Source: Ailurus styani (Eukaryota > Chordata > Mammalia > Carnivora > Ailuridae). Taken from it: DNA of 64,000 nucleotides. Below, piece after piece: positions 49,057 to 61,050 of the stretch. Within the stretch, counting starts at the first letter, position 1. Each line of letters begins with the position of its first letter. The notes beneath the pieces are model-generated. The model had not been told where the DNA came from and made no database searches. It saw only the letters and a list, made by a program, of their open reading frames with translations. Both the position numbers and the translations under genes were made by a program. The stretch is from assembly GCA_002007465.1 (NCBI GenBank), contig LNAC01001223.1:124001-188000 (forward strand), written 5' to 3'.

Positions 49057-50724
49057 GTTGAGTGTAGAAAACACAGAAAATAATTTGGAATTATGTAAGG
49101 GTTTTCGCAAAGGCACAGTCGCCAATATTTGCAGGATATGAAAATGCCAGTAGTGTTCCTGTATCAGGAGGTGACCTCAGATCAAACTTAAAAATTGGTC
49201 TTGAGTAAAAACAAACAAAACAAAACAAACATTTTATGGGACACCTCACATTTCTGTTCCGTAGACACATTAACACATACAAATGCTCATTAAAACAAAA
49301 TCCAGATTGGTTTCATTACCTTCTAAATTCGATAATTTTTTATTTCTTTTTATATAGACAAACTAATTTATTTCCCTCAGAATCATTTTAATAACAATCA
49401 TTTTAATATTTTATAAACTAGGACTTGTCCATCTTCCACTTTTATATCCAACTTCCACCCTCACCCCCTCAAAACTTCCAAAGACTACCAGTGTCTACTA
49501 CTGAGCATTAAAAGGGTTTGTTCTCTATTCCTCACCTGTCAGGTTTACTGCTCCATTTTAATGCAGCAAAAAAAAAAAAGAAAAAGAAAGGCTAAATGTT
49601 AGTTGGCCAGTGGTAACAAGAGTTACTATGACAACAAAGATTTAAGAAACACTGCTCACAAGCCGGGACACGTTAACTGACACATATTGGGAAATGACAG
49701 TGTATCAAAACTTTAAAGGCCTCTAATTATGAATTAAAAGGAGGACATGAGGGTAAATAACTAACTAAAGCATTTTTTGTGCCTATGTTAATGTCACATT
49801 CACTTTTATCCATCAACCTACATAATATTGCCACAATTAATTATTTCACAGAAAGTGTTTGATGGTAGAGGTATAATATGCTTTTTACAATACAGGCCAT
49901 GAGGAAACTACTAATGTACTTAATGGGAATACAACATAATTCCATATAAGAAATTTGTTCATCTAAAACAAAATCTTTAATTAAGAGGTATGTTATTCCT
50001 TTAATGATACAAAATATCTGCAAATCGCATTGAATGGCACAAAAATGTGCACAATGTTATAATACACTATGAGGTAATAAAGGGGCAAAAATGATTTCTT
50101 CAAACTCTTTTTGACAAGTAAGGTTATCATAAATCTTTTTTCCAATAAAAGATCAAATACATTTTCAGTTTTGGAAAAAGAAATACTCATCATTATAAAT
50201 CTATAGAGCATGACCCATCTATATTGCTGGGCTAATCCTGAAAGTCTTTTATTACCAGCCATTGACATGACAGATATTTTCCTAGTCAAAGAGATGCTGC
50301 TGTCTGTGAACACATCTAGTTCATGCTCATGTGATAATATGTGCATTGTTTAGATAACTATGTTCTTTATGCAGAGAATAAAACTTTTACCTGAAAAAAA
50401 ATTAATCTAAGTAATCTCCATGGTGAGGGGAATTGCAAAGTATTTGGTGCATTCTCAAATCCAAACCAGAGATACTAAGTCTGCCTTAATGCCAATGAAA
50501 TATATACCTGAGATGCTAAAGAACTTGGATTTAAGATAATCTGGTCTATCTCCTTTCAAATATACAAAATTCTACATTTAAATTGTACAAACACACACAT
50601 ACAAAATGAATAATGAAAGTGATATTAAATACACTGGTTAATTCTTTGTATTCTTCATTTTAAAATGTTTACCTAGTGCCCCAGGTTTTAAAAATCCTAA
50701 ATATATGTTTCTAATTTGCTCATC

Positions 50725-50852
50725 TTTTTTTTTTTTTTTTAAGTAGGCTTCATGCTCAACATAGAGCCCAGTGTGGGGCTTGAACTCATGATCATGAGAT
50801 CGAAACTTGAGCTGAGATTAAGTTGTACGCTTAACCCACTGAGCCACCCAGG
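50725..50852 (-). mobile_element. CAN-SINE, short old subtype, minus strand
   Basis: Poly-T, AAGTAGGCTTCATGCTCAAC, GGGGCTTGAACTCATGATC, and an end at GAGCCACCCAGG. It lacks the GA-rich middle. Flanks TTTGCTCATCTTT and GCTTGCTCATTTC suggest a degraded TSD. Confidence 0.88.
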
Positions 50853-52289
50853 AATCTTTAGCTTGCTCATTTCTAATCAAGGAGATCTTTAGTGAGTCAG
50901 TTGTAAAAGAATCTATTTCTTTGGATGGAAGAGAACTTCTTAGCGAATTATCAGTTTTGTATATTAAAAGGTTGAGTATTCTGATGAATAAATGCATAGT
51001 TAGTATGTGATTCACTCCTTCTACAGAAATGTCAGACCCACCATACACATGGGTATATATTTGGTTCAAGTATCTAAGTTTGAAGGCTTTGGGAATTTAT
51101 AAATTTAAATTATAGGCTGAGGGTTTTATTATAGCTCTTTGCCAGTCAACATGAAGATGATATTGTATGATGGAGTAAACACGTGGAGGGGAGTGAGTTT
51201 GGAGTTTATTAATACTATTCAATTGTTATAAATTTGATTACTCAATATCCCTCTGTGCCATGCAATCTACTAGGCATAAGGGATAACAGGAAATGACAGA
51301 GTCTTGGACATGCAGTTTAGTGGGGGCAAGAAAGACAAGGATATGAGCAAGTCCAGTAATGTGATGGTTCTGTGACAGCCATAAGCAGAAAGTGTTTGAA
51401 GAGTATAGAGGAGGGAACACCTTAGGGCAGCCTTAGCTGGTAGAGAGAACAGGGCGAGAGGGAGGCACCCAGAAAGACTTTTTGCTTAGTAGGTGACATC
51501 TTAGATTATTTCTAAATGATGTTTCAGAGTTAGCCAGGCCAAGAAAAGAGGCTGGGAGTCAGAGCAAAGGCATTTCAGGTATATGGAAGGATCCACTCAA
51601 AGGCCAGAGGCAGAATCAACCAGCATTGTCCTGTGTGGTTGGGCATGACAATATACTTCTCTGTAGCATCTCGAAATGTCCTGATCTGCATTTCTTTCTT
51701 TGATGACATCTTGGAAATATGTAAAGTTGGTACAAAAAGAGAAGACTAGCGAGGCACAGTCCACAGAGAGTGGCTAATGCTGGCACTGGGGGAAAAGCTT
51801 GGAAAGCTGACGCCTGTGCTTTAGTCCCATCTATCCCATGGCTTTCATACATGAACATCTGCAGGTAGGGATGGGAATTACTCTGTCCACATTAACTATT
51901 TAGATTAGGCTATTAGGATGTTAAGTTTGTTTAGATAGTGCGTTAGATCCTTCCAACCTCCTAATCCATATTTTCTTTTCTTCCATAGTACATAAATACT
52001 TCTCATCCGTCTTGAAATGCTTTCCCATATAGTCAAGCTAACGTTTTATTTTCAAAATATCTTCTATATAAATAATTCCCAGACCGTGCTAGAACTAATG
52101 ACTAAAAAGCCTTACACATGGAACAAGTATACACAGTAAATGGGTATCTAAGTGTTCATTTGTTTTATGGACTCTTTTATTTTCTTTTTTGTGGGGTGGA
52201 TGGATGAAGAACAACCTAGAGTCATATTTTAAAGACATATACACACTGGAAGCAGAGATGTTATACAATAATTCTATTATTTGGGTTTT

Positions 52290-52480
52290 TATGTTGTCAG
52301 ATTATAGAACATTTTTATTAAGAAATGTCCAATTATCTAGTCTACCAACTAACTTTATAAATGAGGAAACTCAGGCCCAGAATGTTAGCATGATTTTCTA
52401 CCCCAATTAGCTACCTAGTCACGAGCTAGACTCAGGTTCCCTGATTCCCGATTTTCTGATTAGTGTTTTTCTAATCCTTT
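52290..52480. mobile_element. Ancient MIR/CR1-like repeat relic
   Basis: ATTATCTAGTCTACCAACTAAC, TTTATAAATGAGGAAACTCAGG and GCTAGACTCAGGTTCCCTGAT resemble an old mammalian repeat with a MIR-like core. The exact family is uncertain. Confidence 0.55.
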
Positions 52481-54230
52481 CTACCACCTAATCTCTGTGA
52501 TTTACATTTTGAAAGCTTGTACATATCATAAATAGAGAACAAAATTAAAGAAATTATAGGGCAAGAGAATTCATCACAGTAAAGACCCTACCAAATATAT
52601 TTTAATTTTCTTATGGTTTAGCAGGTATTTCAGGGTCCTTATAAAGCCCCAGCTGACGTTTTGTCACTGATTATCAGTGTATTACAGGCCTACAAGTTAC
52701 TGGATTAAAACTAAAATTAAATAAACATAATGTCAAATGGAAGAGTGCACTAGTTCTACATCAATATACTTAATAAGAATAATTCTCAGTCTCCTCACAC
52801 AGATCTATAAAATATCCTTCTTTATATGAATAAACTATCCATAGTTCTAGACCTACTCCTATGGCAAGCAGTTTTGTAAGCAGGTATGTATGATAAGTGG
52901 TATTATCAAGATAATGTGAGTTAATATATTTAATAACAATAATGATAATAATAATGATACATTCAATTCTGAGTCATTACCTATGACCTATGTATAAACT
53001 GAAAGGCACCTAAAAGAGGGATGAAGTATTTATTATATAACTAACTTTGCTCAGGATCTAAGCTATAAAAGACACTATTCATTGCCTATAGAAGATTTCC
53101 TCTTGAACTACATCATGATAATCAAGAAGGACATTGTTGGGTCTACTTGAATTTCAAGTCAGGAATGCTCTTTACTGCTGAAGCAAGCATTTCTATTTCA
53201 GAAATGCTTCATGGGCCTTCAGATGGTTGGCTAAATATACTTAGCATTCGAGGATGTGTGCATTTCCCAACAATTGCATTAGACGATGCTTACATATGCA
53301 CACACTAAAATGCAGCTCTATTTTAACAGAGTCATAAAATCTTTAAATGTGATGCTTCTTTTTGCAGGACAAGAAAAAATATATAATTGTGTTGAATTTT
53401 TCCTCAAGCACATGCACATGAGGCAAGGAACACTTAATTATAAATCTCTAAAAAAATAACAAGGTTATAATCTTATTTCTTCACATTTACGTAATTCACA
53501 AATGCCATGCACATCTCTGTTAAGTGATATGACTTAATGATAGCCAGATAGAGCCGAATGAACCACAATTTAAAAAAATACAGCAAGCATTTTGTTCATT
53601 TTGGATAATCACAAAATGTCTAGAAATGCAGCCATCAGCAAGCACTTTCTGATCTGACTCCCATAGTAGGATTTGTCCACCTAAATAAATATCAGAGAAA
53701 ACAAAGATAATTCTACGTTTAGTAGAATAATTTTATTATTATATTCTCTTATATTCTCTTCTGGTCATAAGTGCAGCACATAAACAGCACAGGGTGCCAG
53801 TTCCTGCTTGGACACACTTAGGATTTGTTATTGTTCTGGGGCACGTGGGCACCTTGTGCTTCATGCCTTTACTCCTTACATAAGAAAGGCAACTAAATAC
53901 ACACTGATATAATATGGATTGGGAAGCGGATATTGAAACCCCCATCTAAGAGAGAGTTTGGTCTTCAATTACTTGCTTTTTCAATTATCTTATAGTATGG
54001 ATAACTAAGTGATGGCGGTGATCGGGAAAAAAAAATAATGATGGTTATTTCTTTCCTTCTTCCTAAGTCTAAAATAGGATAGGCAATTTAATGGGTTATG
54101 GTTATGAACATCTTTAATTTGTCTTTCAGTCCTCTCTTTACACTGAAATGGAATGGAATACAGCCTGTTAAGAGAAAGTTTTGCAAAGGACAAGTGTCTT
54201 AAAGGATATTTTTTTAAAGTTGAGAAGTGG

Positions 54231-54247
54231 TTATATATATATATATA
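54231..54247. repeat. (TA)n microsatellite
   Basis: Eight TA units. Confidence 0.92.
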
Positions 54248-55473
54248 AAAAAAAGACTATTTCAGGAACATAAGAAGAACATGCTTAAAAGAATACTGGT
54301 AGAAATAATAAATATAAACCCAGGGAAGGGAGCTAGACAAATAGGAAAAAGAGATAATGGAAATAATATTATCAGAAGAAGCATGTCAGCAAGAATCAAA
54401 ATGAAGACATTCTCATCTGATTTTGAAGGTCAAGGGAAAGGGGGGAGAGGTTATTTCATAGTAGAGGGAAGAGATCAACTCCACAGTACCCTTCTGAGAG
54501 ATGACATACTACAAAGAAAAGTGGGAACATAGATTAAAGTTTCATAAAAATAAAATTTGGATTGGAAGAAAATAAAAAGTGATAAAAAGGGAGATAATTC
54601 AGAATTTAATCATTCTACACATTCAAGAGAATGTATTATATATGTTAATTTTTATAATTTTATATATTTAACATCATGTATTTTTTAAGTCAGAAAGGAT
54701 TTAGGGAAAGAATTATTAATGTAATCTTTCCAACTGACTGGGACTAGGGGAGAAATCTAGCTTACTCTAAATGAGGCAGAAATGTAATTGAAAAAGGGTG
54801 GAAGATCCGAAAACATGGGGTATATGTAGATTATTTACATCTTAATTATTGTCAAAGACACTAAATCCGATCGAAACTTGGAAGTAGAAAGGTCGAGGTT
54901 GTGGTTTTCTAAAGGAAAATGGTACCGTATACCCCTTCTTAGACACAAATAGAATTCACTATTGGAGTAAAGGTTAGAGAAAGAGAAAGAAAAAAAATTC
55001 ATTCTCTTCCACATTTTTCCTTCCTTTATCTTCAAGTTTCAGCTATTTTCACTGTTTTGAGAAATAGCTACAAGCTCATTAGACATATGGAATGGGCATA
55101 AATGTGCAAATTTGTAATAGCATTTCTAAAACCATGTTGAAATTGAGCAATTAATTATCTAAAGCAATCAGATGTAAGTTTGGAATTATCTGCTTGTGAA
55201 TGTACTCATGTCTTGTAAAATGCCATCCAAAGTGCTCCTAATGCATAAAGTAGCTCATAAGACCAAGTCTAGGATCCAAGAATGCTGGGCAAGAAAGTCT
55301 ATACCACACTTCAATGGGATTTGAAACTGCACAATCTTTACATTTTATTCTAATCCAATGGAAACATTTTCCAATGATTATGGGGGCTACACTGAAGTAT
55401 TTCATTAATAGCAACCACATAACGACCATAGAAGGATTACCAAGACTGCAATGGAAATATTGGGCAAACCTAC

Positions 55474-55634
55474 CTTTTATAAAGAAGGATAGCTATGACA
55501 ATGCAGATGATAAAGACCACCGCAAGGACAGGACCTACAACCCAGATCAAGCCTTCTTCTTCGTCCGTGATTGGCTGTGGATCCAGATCCATTGATACAA
55601 CGGGGTCGGAGTAGGGACTGGTTGCATACATCTT
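55474..55634 (-). CDS. PTPRD: PTPRD exon: ectodomain stem and transmembrane helix (partial CDS)
   Basis: A 161-nt minus-strand exon follows TTTTCCTCAG (acceptor AG 55635-55636) and ends AAA AG|GTAGGT (donor 55472-55473). It encodes 53 residues plus two bases of a split Arg codon completed by the next exon. Residues 1-28 start [20 protein letters not shown] and end in an acidic cluster (TDEEEG), giving a short extracellular stem. Residues 29-52 ([13 protein letters not shown]...ILLY) form an uninterrupted hydrophobic stretch, the single-pass transmembrane helix, followed by K-R-K-R stop-transfer residues that continue into the next exon. The preceding exon ends on a codon boundary, so the first codon here is AAG (Lys). 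The TM segment is almost identical across LAR, PTPRS and PTPRD. The stem and the following exon are what favour PTPRD. An open frame on the plus strand over the same bases is a shadow. Confidence 0.95.
55479..55550 (-). other. PTPRD: Transmembrane helix of PTPRD
   Basis: Twenty-four consecutive non-charged residues (LIW to LLY) lie between an acidic extracellular cluster and the basic KRKR. This is the type I orientation expected for a receptor phosphatase. It divides the ectodomain from the cytoplasmic juxtamembrane exon. Confidence 0.92.
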
Positions 55635-56087
55635 CTGAGGAAAAACAGAGTCTGTGTTACTTATAAACTAATGCCTTTCTTGTGTGTATCTATAGCATTA
55701 GAAGAAGCAAAAATTCAGAACTTAGTGGATGTTATGTTAAGTCTATGCAACAATGTCAGTGAAAGAGGAGGGGAGGGAAAGGGATGAGAGAAAAAGTGAG
55801 AGAAAAGGGAGGAAGGAGGAAAAAGTAAAGAGGTCTTGCAATGTAGATTTCCTTGTAGAGTGAAATATTTTCTAATAAAATCATTTTTCATGGTATAAAT
55901 TACTCTGCAGACATATTTTAATTGGGATCTATATATGACCTATTAAATGATCTTATGAAGTGTAAAGGAAAACAGTTAACCATTTACAAAAAGTTCAATG
56001 AGCATTTACATTGTGCCAAGGTGTTAGATGTTGTGTGAAAATCAAAAGAAATATTATAGTTCCAGCCCTAAACACATTATCAGCCAG

Positions 56088-56142
56088 TTAAAGAGACCAA
56101 ATTTATTTATTTATTTATTTATTTTTAAAGAGACCAAATTTA
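56088..56142. repeat. 18-bp direct repeat flanking (TTTA)n
   Basis: TTAAAGAGACCAAATTTA occurs at 56088-56105 and again at 56125-56142 without mismatch, with only TTTA units between. It looks like a target duplication around a minimal insertion. Confidence 0.9.
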
Positions 56143-56159
56143 AAAAGTAAATATTTATA

Positions 56160-56500
56160 GGGAAAATGTCAGTATTTAGGGAAGGGGAAATGGAGACATG
56201 TAGCTCAAAGGGTACAAAGGGTATAAACCTTCAGGTATAAGAAGTTCTGAGGATCTAATGTACTGCATGGTGACTACAGTCAATAATCCAATATTATATA
56301 TGTAGAAGTTGCTGAGAGTAGGCCTTAAGTATTTTTCAGTGCACACGCATACACCGAAGAGTTAACTATGTGAGCAGGTGGATATGCTGATTTTCTTAAT
56401 CTTGGTAACCATTCCACAATGTATGGTGTACATCAAATCATCATGTTGTACACTTTAAATATATAATTAGATTTGTTAACTTTCCCTAAATGAATTTGGG
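56160..56500 (+). mobile_element. Old LINE-1 3' UTR (L1MA-like)
   Basis: AAAGGGTATAAACCTTCAGG, GGATCTAATGTACTGCATGG, TCATGTTGTACACTTTAAAT and similar text give the characteristic 3' UTR of an ancient mammalian L1, with many substitutions and no ORF. Confidence 0.8.
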
Positions 56501-56679
56501 AAAAATATATAGTTACCTGGGGAAGGGATGGACTGAAAACTATGATTTTTTTTTATAACATCCTACGTCTCATTTCAGGCTCTTTTTTAGCACAGTATTG
56601 TCTTGACTTTGCCTCCCTGTATAAGGTCCTAGTTTTTCTTTTTCTAGTAGAGACCAGTTCACACCCATGGGCTGCCCCA

Positions 56680-57890
56680 TCTGTCCTGCCACTAGCTCCT
56701 CATCTCTTCTCACTCCAGCACTACCACTGGTTCTGTTTTCTCATTTGCTAAATTGATTTGTCATTATTCAGTCCCTTCCAGATATCCTCCCAAATTTGCC
56801 CTAGTTGATGAGCCTTATTTGAAACTCCTCCACTCGTTCTCCTATTTCTTTATTCAACTGTTCCCATTCTAATCTTGCCAACTGATCATGACCATCTGTG
56901 AATTCATCCTGTGCCAGAATTCATAAGTTTTATTTTACACTGGTCATTTTCTCTCTTCTCTGGCAAGGTTATCCTTACCTTTAACTACCAACTTCTATGC
57001 AGATTACTTCCTGTTTAATGTTTCTAAAGTCAGAAACTCTGCTAAGTCTCAGACCTTCATTTCCAATTATTGCTTAGAGATTCCTACATTGATCTGCAAG
57101 TTAAGAATTGCATGTGCCATTTCCCAGTTTGCTAGATATACCCTCCTTCCAACTTGCTAATTTTTCTTATCATCTCAATACCTAGGAATGAAAAACTACT
57201 GATTTTATTTTGCCAATGACCCTCAGGTCGCTCTACCCCCTTTCCAGTCTCATGGGTACCACTTTTCTTCAGGACCTCATTCTTGCCCACCCAGAGCATA
57301 CCAAGAGTTTCTTTTTTCCTCTAACAGCCTCTAGTGCTGCTAGAGTTATTATCCTAAATTGTAGCTATAAAACCTTCAGGACACTCTCTGGTGATTCCTA
57401 AATAAACCGTAGACATCCAGCATGGATCTTAAGGGCCTCCATGATTTTGTTTTAAACTTCTGTATCACACACAACATTTTCCATCATAGTGAGCTTCTTC
57501 CTACTATTCCCTGAATGCTCTATTCTCCCTCTTTAACCCTCTCACAAGTTCCACAACATTTAGCTCCTGTAATCTGACTGATCTCCAAGGCCCCACTGAA
57601 ATACTGTCTCCAGTGAAGCTACCACTCCATTACTGGAAATAATCAATCATTTCACAAAATACAGGTGAAAATCATTTTGAAAATTTCAGGTAGTCTTTTA
57701 TTCCTTAAACTCTATTTTCCTTTTTTATTTGTGTATATACCTTATTTCCTTTAATGAAACTATGAACTCCAGAAAGGTAGGGATTTATATACTGTTTGTG
57801 TTTTTACACTTAAAGCAACTAGCACGGAAGTTTGCACTTAATGAGTTCCCAGCAAATCTTCATCAAATAAAATAAAATGTTCATCTTTTC
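56680..57890 (+). mobile_element. LINE L2 relic, long
   Basis: Pyrimidine-rich text typical of L2 3' halves: CAGTCCCTTCCAGATATCCTCC, CTGATCTCCAAGGCCCCACTG, CTATGAACTCCAGAAAGGTAGG, and a terminal AGCACGGAAGTTTGCACTTAATGA. It is heavily degraded and no frame survives. Confidence 0.65.
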
Positions 57891-60306
57891 AAATGGCTGA
57901 TCTTATCAAGACATGAGAGAATATTCTCATTTTCCATGATTAGGAAGTATATCTAATTTTTTCATCCACACTTAAAGAATTAATTTAGGGCATGTATTCT
58001 GAATTTAAGTGCAGCAAGCTGAGTGGTCAACCAGGAGGGCATATGCCCCATTAAATGTTTGTATTCTATTCTTCTTTCCCACTTTCTCCACTATGCATAG
58101 GAAGGAGACTGACTACATTTCCAGATTTTCTAATGTGTCAAAGATAAAAATTCAGTAGATTTTCAACCTTCTCAAAAGCAGCTAAAAAAAGATATGTACA
58201 GTGTAAGGACTTGGCAAAGACACTAAATACCCAAGAAACATGATTCTTTATATAAGTATAATTGTTTGTTTTGGTTTATAATTTCCCCTTTCCATCTTGT
58301 AGGTCACACTCAAACTGTTTGGCAGACAAAAGTAAACAAAACTCTGTGATTTGAAATTCTTTACCAAGGGCCTTTGAGATAATCATCTTGGTCAGCCAAG
58401 ATACAAATCAAGGCAGAGGTTTTCCCAAAGCACACAGATTTTTAACCCAAATCAGGAAATAGAGACATGTGAAAATGAAAAGAAAACAAAACAAAACCAT
58501 AAAATGATAACAGCCTCATGAAAATTAAAACTTGTTCAATGTATGGGGGTGATAGCCTTTGGTCATTCTAAACCAGTCCTCTGATACTCTCACTATGAAG
58601 CAATAATGCACTAGAGAAATCTCAGGTCTTGGGGGTGGGGTGGGTAATTTCTCTATGAGAATTATCAGCCTACCCTTGGAATGCCTAACAATTTTTCATA
58701 AAAATTTGAGGCTTACAAAATGACAGTATCAACTACCAACATTATACTAGGTGGATATAAGTCTTTTCTATAAAGTAGATGCTGGCCTGAAAACATGTAC
58801 AACACATAAAGAGCACTGTGGAGAAAGCTGGTGTAGAAAAGGGGCAATTCAGATAATTTATTTGGAAAAACTCCTAATTGCATATTTAATGAAACAGTGA
58901 AATGACATACTAAGGGATGGGTAGACTCTTCATCATTGGTAATATATCTAACACTAGGAACATCTGGGAGAATTCAAACCAGAGTCTCTGACAGTGGTGC
59001 CCTCAGCCTGCATGGTCCGCAGAGGCTTCTCTTCTTTGCTGAATTCTCTGATCTGCCTCAGTGATCTGAATGTGCTTCCTGAAACATCTTAGAGCTATGT
59101 AAAGAAAATTAGTTCAAATATCTAAAAGTCATTAGACACAAGAAAGAAAAAGATAATTTCTAACATTCTATTCCCTTGATGTTCTGCCTTAAAACCTTCA
59201 ACTAAAAAGAGAAAGCATATCCGTGCATTAAAATTCCAGGGAGCCCGTCACTTTGTTTTCAAATGACATTCTGTGCACAAAGGTAAACCAGGCAGAAAGG
59301 CTGCCTTTGTGTTTTGATTTCCACGGGGGAATTCCTTCAGTCATTTGAAGAGAAGTCCCACTGTATGTGCTAACACCTGAGGTGAAGAAATCTTTGATAC
59401 ATCACGGGCTTCCTCTATACGGGAAGCGACTGGCTCAACCGAGCTGCCCCGCCTGTCAGTTTTAGGCCCCTATTAGGAAGATACAGTTAGAATATGTATG
59501 TTAAATGTTAATGTGAACTGCCACTTCAAAATCCCCCCCTCCTTCACAGCTACAATTTCTCTTCCTCTCTCTCTTTTTTAACACTCACAGCAACTGAAGC
59601 ATAAAACGACATAAGAGCAAGATGAATTACATAAAAGAAGACAACTCATTATTTAGAGTACCTTAGGAATTCTCTGTTTTATTGAATTATTTTCTAACAT
59701 TCTTGGCTTTTCACTGATAAAGTCATTGGTAAATTGCTATAATTAAAGAAGCTGACTGTGCTTGCCTTTTTCCTAGACAGACCTTCCTATGAATCTGGGT
59801 AGAGACTGTGGGCTCACTGGCAGGTACAGGAGAATAAAACACAATCACCCTCGATCAGTATTTTTGAATACCTGGAAATACACTCTGTTTAATTGAAGAA
59901 CTTGACAATTTCTATTGTAATCAAATAAACTTCTCTGAGAACAGTCATTTTTAAAGGATGACGAAGGAGATTTTGAGCAGTGATGGGTATCACCCTCCTT
60001 TCCATATGTGTTTCAAAATCAATGTCCTATCAATTTGACACTTCATAAGCCAAAAAGTCCACCTAAATTCCATGACATTAGAGACACAGCCTTGTTTATA
60101 TTGAAATCTCAAGCAGCTTACTCAGCAGTGTTTAAAGAGTAGTTAGCCTGTTGCTCCATTTAAGTTAATGATAGCTCATAAGAAATAACTAGGAGTTCCT
60201 GAGAAATAATTAGGATGGATATATCTACATATCTTCCAAATAGCCATATTCTGGTGAAAATAAGGAAGAATACCAAAGGAAAGAGATGCCAGCACAATTA
60301 ACTTAC

Positions 60307-60516
60307 AGACTCTGCATGTTCCATCACTGCTAACACAAAGAAGACATATTCTTGACCACTTTGGAGTTGCTTGTTTGTAAATCCACCATAATGTTTGTCA
60401 TCCCCCAGGGTGAACTCAGTAGGAAGAACATCAAAGTGAGCAGCAATATATGGCTTTAATTCAACTTCTCTCCCATATCGGATGCTTCTGCGTTTCCTAG
60501 ATATCTCTTTAAGCAG
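60307..60516 (-). CDS. PTPRD: PTPRD exon: membrane-proximal ectodomain with furin-type cleavage site (partial CDS)
   Basis: Read on the minus strand, this 210-nt exon encodes 70 residues beginning [20 protein letters not shown] and ending [11 protein letters not shown] recognise it as the ectodomain part of receptor tyrosine phosphatase delta just outside the membrane. It starts after a pyrimidine-rich tract and AG (60517-60518) and ends TCT|GTAAGT (donor at 60305-60306). Both ends lie on codon boundaries. Residues 7-10 (60487-60498) are RKRR followed by S, the dibasic site at which type IIA RPTPs are known to be cut by furin-like convertases into two non-covalently linked subunits. The rest ([19 protein letters not shown], then [13 protein letters not shown]) is the stub that stays with the membrane subunit. 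An open reading frame continues on either side (60298-60561), but those extra residues are intron read-through. The family assignment rests on recall of mammalian PTPRD; the paralogues PTPRS and PTPRF differ here. The protein is a presynaptic adhesion receptor. Confidence 0.95.
60487..60498 (-). other. PTPRD: Furin-type proprotein convertase site RKRR in PTPRD
   Basis: The codons AGG AAA CGC AGA on the minus strand give RKRR, followed by Ser. This fits the R-X-K/R-R convertase consensus and sits where LAR-family receptors are processed in the secretory pathway. Cleavage itself is inferred from the family. Confidence 0.85.
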
Positions 60517-60854
60517 CTTAAAGAAAAAAGTGGAAGACAGAAAAAGAAATGTAAACAACAATAACCCAACTTAATGACTGTTTAATAGGAGAAATTAAAT
60601 CAGGCCAAGGAACAACTCAAATACAATTTGTCCACCTTTCATGTACCATGTCAGCATCACTAAATCTCAGTTCTAGCTTTCAAATACTTGTCTTGCTATC
60701 TAAGTAAGCTGTTAGACTACTCTTGCTAGGCCCAGGCTATAAACACAGGACAATTAGACCCTTCCTTCAATGGTAGCTCATATCATTGTCTACCCTAATG
60801 AAAGCTTCTCAAAGGGCAAGAGGGCATTATAACCTAAGTAAAAAGTCAGCTTGA

Positions 60855-61050
60855 GGGTGCCTGGGTGGCTCAGTGGGTTAAAGCCTCTGCCTTCGGCTCA
60901 GGCCATGATTTCAGGGTCCTGGGATCGAGCCCTACATCGGGCTCCCTGCTCAGTGCGGAGTCTACTTCTCCCTCTCTCTCTCTCTCTGCCTGCCTCTCTG
61001 CCTGCTTGTAATCTCTCTCTGCCAAATAAATAAGTAAAAATCTTAAAAAA
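60855..61050 (+). mobile_element. CAN-SINE, young, with TSD
   Basis: Near-consensus head and body with a tail ending in a long A run. AAAAAGTCAGCTTGA flanks it on the left (about 60840-60854) and right (61051-61065). It lies 340 bp upstream (in gene direction) of the cleavage-site exon. Confidence 0.95.

Larger units (their letters stand above)
44705..55473 (-). other. PTPRD: PTPRD intron between transmembrane and juxtamembrane exons (10769 nt)
   Basis: The intron is bounded by GT at 55472-55473 and AG at 44705-44706. It contains a MIR-like relic (52280-52480), an older SINE (50725-50852), a compound triplet repeat (48979-49056), a MER5A copy (48575-48790), a (TTTG)n tract near 46621-46660 and a CpG-bearing hairpin (46094-46118). 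Long stretches, such as 52500-55400 and 49100-50700, are AT-rich with no recognisable element. Confidence 0.85.
55635..60306 (-). other. PTPRD: PTPRD intron between cleavage-site and transmembrane exons (4672 nt)
   Basis: The intron is bounded by GT at 60305-60306 and AG at 55635-55636. From high to low coordinate it holds unique sequence with a mildly CpG-bearing patch at 59230-59470, an L2 relic (about 56680-57890), an L1 3' end (56160-56500) and a (TTTA)n insertion inside an 18-bp direct repeat. Purine-rich low-complexity DNA lies at 55765-55830. No coding sequence was seen. Confidence 0.85.

Noticed and set aside
58385..58425. CTTGGTCAGCCAAG as an NFI site
   Set aside because: The palindrome is real, but the spacing is shorter than the NFI consensus TTGGC-N5-GCCAA; too weak to list.
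60298..60561. Minus-strand frame of 87 residues as a complete gene
   Set aside because: Only 60307-60516 is exon. The extra residues at both ends are intron read-through past AG and GT.
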